Part shown: piece by piece, positions 56,326 through 64,000 of the stretch
Layout of the letters: each line of letters opens with the position of its first letter
Numbering within the stretch: position 1 is the stretch's first letter
NCBI GenBank assembly: GCA_905181725.1
Contig: CAJIYX010000059.1
Coordinates: 50,738-114,737 of the forward strand
Reading direction: 5' to 3'
Length of the DNA: 64,000 nt
Source: Alphaproteobacteria bacterium UBA830
GTDB taxonomy: Bacteria; Pseudomonadota; Alphaproteobacteria; MPNO01; UBA830
The notes under the pieces: model-generated
The model's input: the letters and a program-made list of their open reading frames with translations, nothing else
What the model was told of the DNA's origin: nothing
The model's database searches: none
Program-made: the position numbers and the translations under genes

Positions 56326-57086
56326 GACAGGGCCAGAACAACAAGAACCGGATGCGGGGCAGGAGCAACAACAATAACAACAACGCCCGAAAAGGCGGTG
56401 GTTCCCGCAATCAATCTTATGAAAGCAACGGACCTGACGTAAAGGTCCGTGGCAATGCTGCGCAGGTGGTCGAGAAATATCTGACCCTGGCGCGCGACGC
56501 TACTCTGTCCGGCGACCGGATCGACGCCGAGAGCTATTATCAGTTCGCGGAACATTATTATCGCATCATGAATGCGAATGCGGCGAACGAACAACAGCGT
56601 CAGCAGCAGAATGCGCCCAACGATCAGCAGGGCGGCGATAACTCCCAGAATGCCCAGAACGGTAATCAGAACGGCATTCAGAACGGGATTCAGGGCGATG
56701 ATCAGCAGTCAGCTGACGACGAGGACGCCAGAGGCGGGAATAACGTCGATGCCAAGCAGGCAGACAGCGCCGAGCCCACCGAAGGCGGTTCCGAAGACTC
56801 GGCATCTGCGGAAAAGGCCGATACGACTGAAAACGAGTCGGCGTCGGCTAGTGATTCAGCCAGCAAGACGGCCAGCGAGAAGGGCAGCGAGACGGCCGGT
56901 GCGTCCGGTCGGCCGCGTCGTCGGAACAGCCGCGGTAGTCGCCGTCCGAAAGAATCCGTAGACAAAGCATCGGCGGAAAAAACTAAGCCTGACGCCGCCT
57001 CGACTGATGCTTCAGTGTCAGATGACGGGGCAGAAAAGCCGGCGTCTAAAGACATTTCCGACGCAGAAAAAGGCGCCAGCGTCTAA
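56322..57086 (+). CDS. DUF4167 domain-containing protein
   Basis: The 254-residue protein begins MRQGQNNKNRMRGRSNNNNN and has the DUF4167 core KVRGNAAQVVEKYLTLARDA, then RIDAESYYQFAEHYYRIMNA. The rest is low complexity: an Asn/Gln-rich segment (about residues 87-125), then an acidic Glu/Ser/Asp/Ala segment. The family is restricted to alphaproteobacteria and its role is unknown; the N-terminal Arg/Asn-rich stretch could bind RNA. The usual neighbours prmC and clpB are both present. I start at 56322 because the upstream extension from 56118 is not family-like. Confidence 0.88.
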   Translation: MRQGQNNKNRMRGRSNNNNNNARKGGGSRNQSYESNGPDVKVRGNAAQVVEKYLTLARDATLSGDRIDAESYYQFAEHYYRIMNANAANEQQRQQQNAPNDQQGGDNSQNAQNGNQNGIQNGIQGDDQQSADDEDARGGNNVDAKQADSAEPTEGGSEDSASAEKADTTENESASASDSASKTASEKGSETAGASGRPRRRNSRGSRRPKESVDKASAEKTKPDAASTDASVSDDGAEKPASKDISDAEKGASV

Positions 57087-57245
57087 TAGCGATACCGATT
57101 GCCGCTGGCCGAGTGCTAAAAACCCCGCTTACGGGGTGCGAAAGCCCTGTCAGGATTAAGCCCCTATTAACCCTGCTCTAACTCTGATCAAGTCAGAACA
57201 TGTCTTTACCGGGCAGTATTCGCCCGATGAACCGGCATGGGCGGG

Positions 57246-57273
57246 CTTGTAAGGTTTTCATTATTTCCCATAT
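57246..57273 (+). promoter_or_regulatory. RpoH (sigma-32) heat-shock promoter of clpB
   Basis: CTTG at 57246-57249 and CCCATAT at 57267-57273 are 17 bases apart. This fits the alphaproteobacterial RpoH consensus CTTG-N17/18-CYTATNT with one mismatch, about 90 bases upstream of the clpB ATG. ClpB is a classic RpoH target. Confidence 0.75.
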
Positions 57274-57363
57274 CTGCAATGGACGCCGGTCTCCGGGTCC
57301 AAGCATACGCCTGCCGCTTAGCGGGGGCATTTGTCGCAATGTCTGAAAATGGAGTTGCAGATT

Positions 57364-59970
<2,607 letters not shown>

Positions 59971-60066
59971 ACTACAGCGTCTGCTGCTTAACGCTGGTTA
60001 TTTGGATACCCGGTCCCGTTCTGCCGATGAGGCTTTTGCCCATGAAGCGGGGAGGGACCGTTTCCG

Positions 60067-61656
60067 TCAGCGCTGGGAAATCAGCGTTTCTTTCTGAAGA
60101 TCGGCGACCAGCGCATCGATATTGGCGCGCTTCGCCATAAACCTGGCGAATGATTTTTTGCCGAGTTTGATGCCGGATGGCATCTTGACCATCAGCGGGT
60201 TGACCTGGCGGCCGCCCGCAAGAATTTCATAATGCAGATGCGGGCCGGTCGACCGGCCGGTGGTGCCGACATAGCCGATTACCTGACCCTGGCGAACGCG
60301 GGTTCCGAGATTCACTTTTTTCTTGAACCGGCTCATATGCGCGTAAGCCGTGTTAAAGCCGCCGGCGTGGCGAATGCGGATGTACTTGCCGTAGCCGCCT
60401 TTGCGTCCGCGATAGGAAATAACGCCGTCGCCCGCCGCGTAAATCGGCGTGCCGGTTGCCGCGGCAAAGTCCACGCCGCGATGCATTTTTGTATACCCGA
60501 GAACCGGATGTCGCCGCTTGCCGAACCGCGAAGACAGCCGCGCGCCGTCAATCGGCGTGCGCAGCAGCGGGCGTTTGGCGCTGCGCCCCTTGTTGTCAAA
60601 ATAATCGACAATGCCGGGCCGGGATTCGAACCGGTATAGCGGTTTTTCAGCACCCGACAGGTTGAGCCGCGTATAGATGACTTCGCCGTGACGGACAACC
60701 GTGCCCTCGTCATCGACGAACCGTTCATAGGCGACCTCGAACTGGTCGCCCGACTGGATTTCGCGCTGAAAGTCGACATCCCAGCTGTAAATCCGGATGA
60801 TTTCCGCCAAAACCGACAGCGGGACTTTTCTGGAAACCGCCGCCTTGTAAAGGCTGGAGGTAATGACGCCCTCGGCAAATTTGACGCGCCGTGTCAGCGT
60901 GCGCTGTACCTCGAACGCCCGGAACGACGTTGCATTATTGTTGTCCCGGCGGACCGCAATCTGGCGGATGGCGCTGGGATCGAGCCGCATTTCCTGCAAC
61001 CCGTCATTCGACAGTGTCAGGCTGATGCGTTGGCCGACGCGGAGATTCCTGGGATCGTAGACCGCGCGGAGGGCGCTGACTGCGTCATGCGCATCGTTGC
61101 GTCGGATGCCGGCGGACAGCATGATGGACATCAGCGTATCGCCGCTGCGCACTTTGAGGTTTCGTTTCTTTTCCGGGTCGGGCGCTACCACAGGCGGCAC
61201 GGAGGCGAGGATCGGTTCCTTCGGCGCTTCGAGAACCGCTGCCGTCTGCAGGTGATTGTCTTTGGCTGTGTCCCGGTCATTCGCCCGGCCATTCTCTGTG
61301 ATGGCCACGGTGATATTCAGAGATTTTTTGCCGCTCTGAACAGGTGCGGCGTCTTCGCTCGTCGCCATTGCCGCCGCCATCGTCGCCGCCAGAGGTGTGC
61401 TCAGACCTGCCTGGGTATTGCCAGACGGGCCAAAAATGACGCCGACGGACAATCCGAGCACCAGCACGCTGAGCGCTATGTGCAACGATCCGTGACCTTC
61501 GCGACCAATATAGGAAAACGATTCAGATCGGGTTGTGCGGGGGATGTGAAGCGACACGCGGACCTTCTTGGCAGACGGTTCTAGGGGCGTTAACCAATAC
61601 TGGATTAACCTTAACGAATTATTACCTCGGATGCCCATAAAAACATGCGATTTCAA
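60067..61656 (-). CDS. LysM/M23 family metallopeptidase (murein endopeptidase)
   Basis: The 529-residue protein has a cytoplasmic N-terminus (about residues 1-55) and one membrane helix (LHIALSVLVLGLSVGVIFG). A linker follows, then a LysM-like segment (KVRSGDTLMSIMLSAGIRRN) and a Csd3/OapA-type middle domain. A C-terminal M23 peptidase has the zinc motifs KMHRGVDFAAATGTPIYAAG and TGPHLHYEIL. It should cut peptide crosslinks in peptidoglycan from the periplasmic side, as in MepM/YebA relatives. The start may be ATG 61656 or 61635. It is divergent from the acyl-CoA ligase gene. Confidence 0.9.
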   Translation of the reverse strand: MKSHVFMGIRGNNSLRLIQYWLTPLEPSAKKVRVSLHIPRTTRSESFSYIGREGHGSLHIALSVLVLGLSVGVIFGPSGNTQAGLSTPLAATMAAAMATSEDAAPVQSGKKSLNITVAITENGRANDRDTAKDNHLQTAAVLEAPKEPILASVPPVVAPDPEKKRNLKVRSGDTLMSIMLSAGIRRNDAHDAVSALRAVYDPRNLRVGQRISLTLSNDGLQEMRLDPSAIRQIAVRRDNNNATSFRAFEVQRTLTRRVKFAEGVITSSLYKAAVSRKVPLSVLAEIIRIYSWDVDFQREIQSGDQFEVAYERFVDDEGTVVRHGEVIYTRLNLSGAEKPLYRFESRPGIVDYFDNKGRSAKRPLLRTPIDGARLSSRFGKRRHPVLGYTKMHRGVDFAAATGTPIYAAGDGVISYRGRKGGYGKYIRIRHAGGFNTAYAHMSRFKKKVNLGTRVRQGQVIGYVGTTGRSTGPHLHYEILAGGRQVNPLMVKMPSGIKLGKKSFARFMAKRANIDALVADLQKETLISQR

Positions 61657-61812
61657 TGTCTTTCGGGATGTTTTTTATATCTGAGGCACGCATGGTTAAC
61701 GCTGGCCGCCAGACGGTCGGTTAAATTGCCCCTTACGCGGCCGGGTTGACCCGCAGCGGAACGCCCGAAATACTCATCCGTGCAGGACAGGCAGGGTTTT
61801 TGGGGGCAACAC

Positions 61813-63894
61813 ATGTTCAGATCGGTCGAGTCCTTTCTCCGGCCCCAGACGGTGGCAATCGTCGGGGCCTCGGAAACCGGTGGCGCTGGCTGGCCAAAAG
61901 GCATCTATGAAAATTTTGCCCATGAGGGCTTCCCGGCACGGGTCTATCTTGTAAATCCGCGCCGCGCGGAATTGTGGGGCCAGAAGGTGTATCCGGATTT
62001 CGCCTCCCTGCCGGAGAAAATCGACCTCGCCATCGTCATAATTCCCGCCGAGGCGATTGTCGACGTTCTGGCCGAAGCGGCAGAAGCCGGTCTGGCAAAT
62101 GCACTGATTTTCGCCTCCCGCTTTGGCGAGGGAGGCGACGACGTCGGCGCCGCCCGCGCGGACGCCCTGCGCGACATCTGCGACCGGACGGGTCTTCGCA
62201 TATCGGGGCCTAACTGCATGGGTGCGATCTCGTTGCCCGAGCGCCTGCTGTTTTACCCCACGCCCCGGGTCCGCGGTCTGCCGGTGGGAGAGGTCGGGGT
62301 TGTCTTTCAGTCGGGCGGGACATTCCAGTTCTGGCTCGAACAGGGGGCGGCGCGCGGGCTCGGATATTCCTATGCCGTTTCCAGCGGCAACGAACTCGAC
62401 CTCGACATGGCCGATTACATAAATTTTCTGGTCGATGACGACCATACACAGGTCATCGCCTGCATGGCCGAAGGCGTGCGCCGTGCGGACGCGCTGATGG
62501 CGGCGGCGGAACGCGCGTTCGATGCCGGAAAGCCTGTCCTGATGCTCAAGGTCGGCCGGACGGCGGGCGGGCAGGCGGCAGCGCAAAGTCACACCGGCGC
62601 GCTGGCGACCGACGATCACATCTTTACCGCCATGTGCCGGAAATACGGCATCGTCCTGGTCGATACGCTGGACGAACTGATTGAAGCGACGCTCGCATTT
62701 TCCGCCGGCCGCTTGCCCGCGGGGAACCGGGTTGCGCTGGTGGGATATTCCGGTGGCGCGAAAGGCCTGTTTATCGATATTGCCGAACAGACCGGTATCG
62801 ACATGCCCGATTTCACCCCGGCCACCCAGGCCAGATTGGCGGAGATGATCGATTCGGGTGTGTCGCCGAGCAATCCGCTGGATACCGGGGCCGGTCTGGC
62901 GCGGAAGTTCGATGCCTTCGCCGAGGCCTGCAAGGTTGTCGCTGCAGACGAGAACATCGACATGATTTCGGTCCAGGGGCAGTTGCCGCTGGTCGAAGGC
63001 GGCGCGGGCGATCCTATGTATTTTCGCGATATCCGGGATTCCACCGACAAGCCTGTGGTTGCGCATAACCGCATGTCGCAGAACATCAACGATGCCGGCC
63101 GCGCTTTTCAGACAGCTGCGGGCATTCCGTTTCTGCAGCGCCTGCCCGAAGTCGGACGCACGCTGGTCGCACTGGGCGATTACGCCGAACGCCGCCGGCG
63201 CGGCATTCCGACGTTTCCGGAAGTGCCCGCAGTGCCCGCCGATCAATCGGTTGAAGAAACCCTGGCGTCATACGGCATCAATGGCCCGGCATCCGGATTT
63301 GCGGCGACGGCAGCCCTTGCCGGTGCGGCGGCGGCGAAAACCGGGTTTCCCGTGGCGCTCAAAATCGTGTCGCCCCAGGCCGTTCACAAGACGGAGGTGG
63401 GCGGTGTCGCGCTCGATATCACATCGGAAGATGCTGCGGTTGCGGCGGCGCAGGAAATGGAGGCACGGCTTCGCGCCGCGGACCCGGACGCCGAAATCGA
63501 CGGTTTCATGGTCCAGCAGATGGTCGACGGGCTCGAAGTCATCGCCGGTGTGCGCGACGACCCGCAGTTCGGCCCCGTGCTGGCGCTGGGATTCGGCGGC
63601 GTGCTGGTCGAGGCGATCGGCGATGTCAGTTTCAGGTTGCTTCCGGTGACGGCGGCGGACGTGGCCGACATGCTGGGAGACCTGCGTGCCAAAGCCCTGC
63701 TCGGGTCATTCCGTGGCGCGCCGGCGCGTGATGTCGATGCGCTGGCACATTGTGCCGTCGCGCTGTCGAACGCCTATCTAGACTTGCGCGGCGAGGTTTC
63801 GGATATAGAGATCAACCCGCTGATGGTGGGGGCGGTCGGCGAAGGAGTCTGCGCCGTCGACATCCGTGCCATCCGGCGGGAGAGGGACGATTAA
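61813..63894 (+). CDS. NDP-forming acyl-CoA synthetase (acetate--CoA ligase family)
   Basis: The 693-residue protein has fused alpha- and beta-type parts. A CoA-binding domain (about residues 5-135; VAIVGASETGGAGWPKGIYE) is followed by the flavodoxin-like ligase domains (about 145-450; VVFQSGGTFQFWLEQGAARG and AAAQSHTGALATDDHIF, whose His is the expected phospho-His). A C-terminal ATP-grasp domain (about 470-690; FPVALKIVSPQAVHKTEVGG) completes it. Such enzymes make acyl-CoA from an acid with ATP giving ADP, reversibly. The substrate is unknown; the following acyl-CoA dehydrogenase gene suggests a branched, aromatic or dicarboxylic acid. GGGGG lies six bases before ATG 61813. Confidence 0.88.
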   Translation: MFRSVESFLRPQTVAIVGASETGGAGWPKGIYENFAHEGFPARVYLVNPRRAELWGQKVYPDFASLPEKIDLAIVIIPAEAIVDVLAEAAEAGLANALIFASRFGEGGDDVGAARADALRDICDRTGLRISGPNCMGAISLPERLLFYPTPRVRGLPVGEVGVVFQSGGTFQFWLEQGAARGLGYSYAVSSGNELDLDMADYINFLVDDDHTQVIACMAEGVRRADALMAAAERAFDAGKPVLMLKVGRTAGGQAAAQSHTGALATDDHIFTAMCRKYGIVLVDTLDELIEATLAFSAGRLPAGNRVALVGYSGGAKGLFIDIAEQTGIDMPDFTPATQARLAEMIDSGVSPSNPLDTGAGLARKFDAFAEACKVVAADENIDMISVQGQLPLVEGGAGDPMYFRDIRDSTDKPVVAHNRMSQNINDAGRAFQTAAGIPFLQRLPEVGRTLVALGDYAERRRRGIPTFPEVPAVPADQSVEETLASYGINGPASGFAATAALAGAAAAKTGFPVALKIVSPQAVHKTEVGGVALDITSEDAAVAAAQEMEARLRAADPDAEIDGFMVQQMVDGLEVIAGVRDDPQFGPVLALGFGGVLVEAIGDVSFRLLPVTAADVADMLGDLRAKALLGSFRGAPARDVDALAHCAVALSNAYLDLRGEVSDIEINPLMVGAVGEGVCAVDIRAIRRERDD

Positions 63895-63937
63895 TTTTCC
63901 GGGCGAATAACAAGACCCGGATCAGGAGGGAAGAGAC

Positions 63938-64000
63938 ATGGATTATCAGCTGCCCGAAGAGATGCGCATGCTGCAGGAAACGGTGCGCCGTTTTGTCGAC
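63938..64000 (+). CDS. Acyl-CoA dehydrogenase (N-terminal fragment, runs off right edge)
   Basis: ATG 63938 is preceded by a strong AGGAGG. The 21 visible codons (MDYQLPEEMRMLQETVRRFV plus Asp) match the start of acyl-CoA dehydrogenases, where a P-E-E/D-x-R-x-L-x-x-x-V-R-R-F-V helix begins the N-terminal domain. It lies 43 bases after the acyl-CoA ligase and is probably in the same operon, oxidising the CoA ester that the ligase makes. The active-site base is outside the window. Confidence 0.75.
   Translation, partial: MDYQLPEEMRMLQETVRRFVD

Overview
The window is GC-rich chromosomal DNA that looks alphaproteobacterial, probably from the Rhodospirillales or a near relative. The grounds are the gene sets bolA/DnaJ-like/cobS/cobT, aroK/aroB/CNNM-CBS next to xerD/accA, argJ/mutT, comF/grxC/nitrilase/DUF1178/ubiG/lysC/ptsP, rodZ/hisS and hemA/prfA/prmC/DUF4167/clpB. 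A promoter of the alphaproteobacterial RpoH type also lies before clpB. The exact taxon cannot be fixed from the sequence alone. No rRNA, tRNA, CRISPR array, prophage or complete insertion sequence was seen.

Positions 1-13,900 are accessory in character. They hold the start of a glutathione transferase, a class IV aminotransferase broken by two frameshifts, a YchJ-like SEC-C protein, and a TetR regulator facing an NAD(P)-binding oxidoreductase across a double operator. The oxidoreductase carries an in-frame stop. Next come a VOC-family protein and a small aromatic-acid module: a fused FAD monooxygenase/Old Yellow Enzyme of the salicylyl-CoA hydroxylase / 2-aminobenzoyl-CoA monooxygenase type, a MarR regulator and a PaaK-like CoA ligase. 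A PDZ protein with a degenerate protease domain, a decayed PEP-CTERM gene, a TauE-like permease, a HAD phosphatase, a small membrane-protein gene cut off at a REP-like palindrome and an MFS exporter complete the region.

Positions 13,900-32,000 are mostly housekeeping. They contain rpmB, a RutE-like nitroreductase, an orphan TctC-type binding protein, cobT/cobS, a J-domain protein and bolA. A ribbon-helix-helix protein has an in-frame hexanucleotide repeat. DUF2889, a CNNM/CBS protein, aroB/aroK, a 46-residue membrane peptide overlapping a large exported protein, xerD, accA and secA follow.

Positions 32,000-49,900 start with a periplasmic parvulin divergent from secA; the two genes share a perfect 33-nt inverted duplication. 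After it come argJ, mutT, two tandem paralogous MFS genes, an NDUFAF5-like methyltransferase, comF, a DMT permease, a GAF protein, grxC, a nitrilase-family hydrolase, another methyltransferase, DUF1178, an AlkX/YcaQ-like glycosylase, ubiG, lysC, a nitronate monooxygenase-like enzyme and ptsP.

Positions 49,900-64,000 contain rodZ, hisS, hemA, prfA, prmC, DUF4167, clpB, a LysM/M23 peptidase, an NDP-forming acyl-CoA ligase and the start of an acyl-CoA dehydrogenase. I found no clearly new multi-gene system. The most unusual signals are the secA/parvulin duplication, the repeat-expanded RHH regulator, the genes in decay, the REP-like disruption and the aromatic-CoA module.
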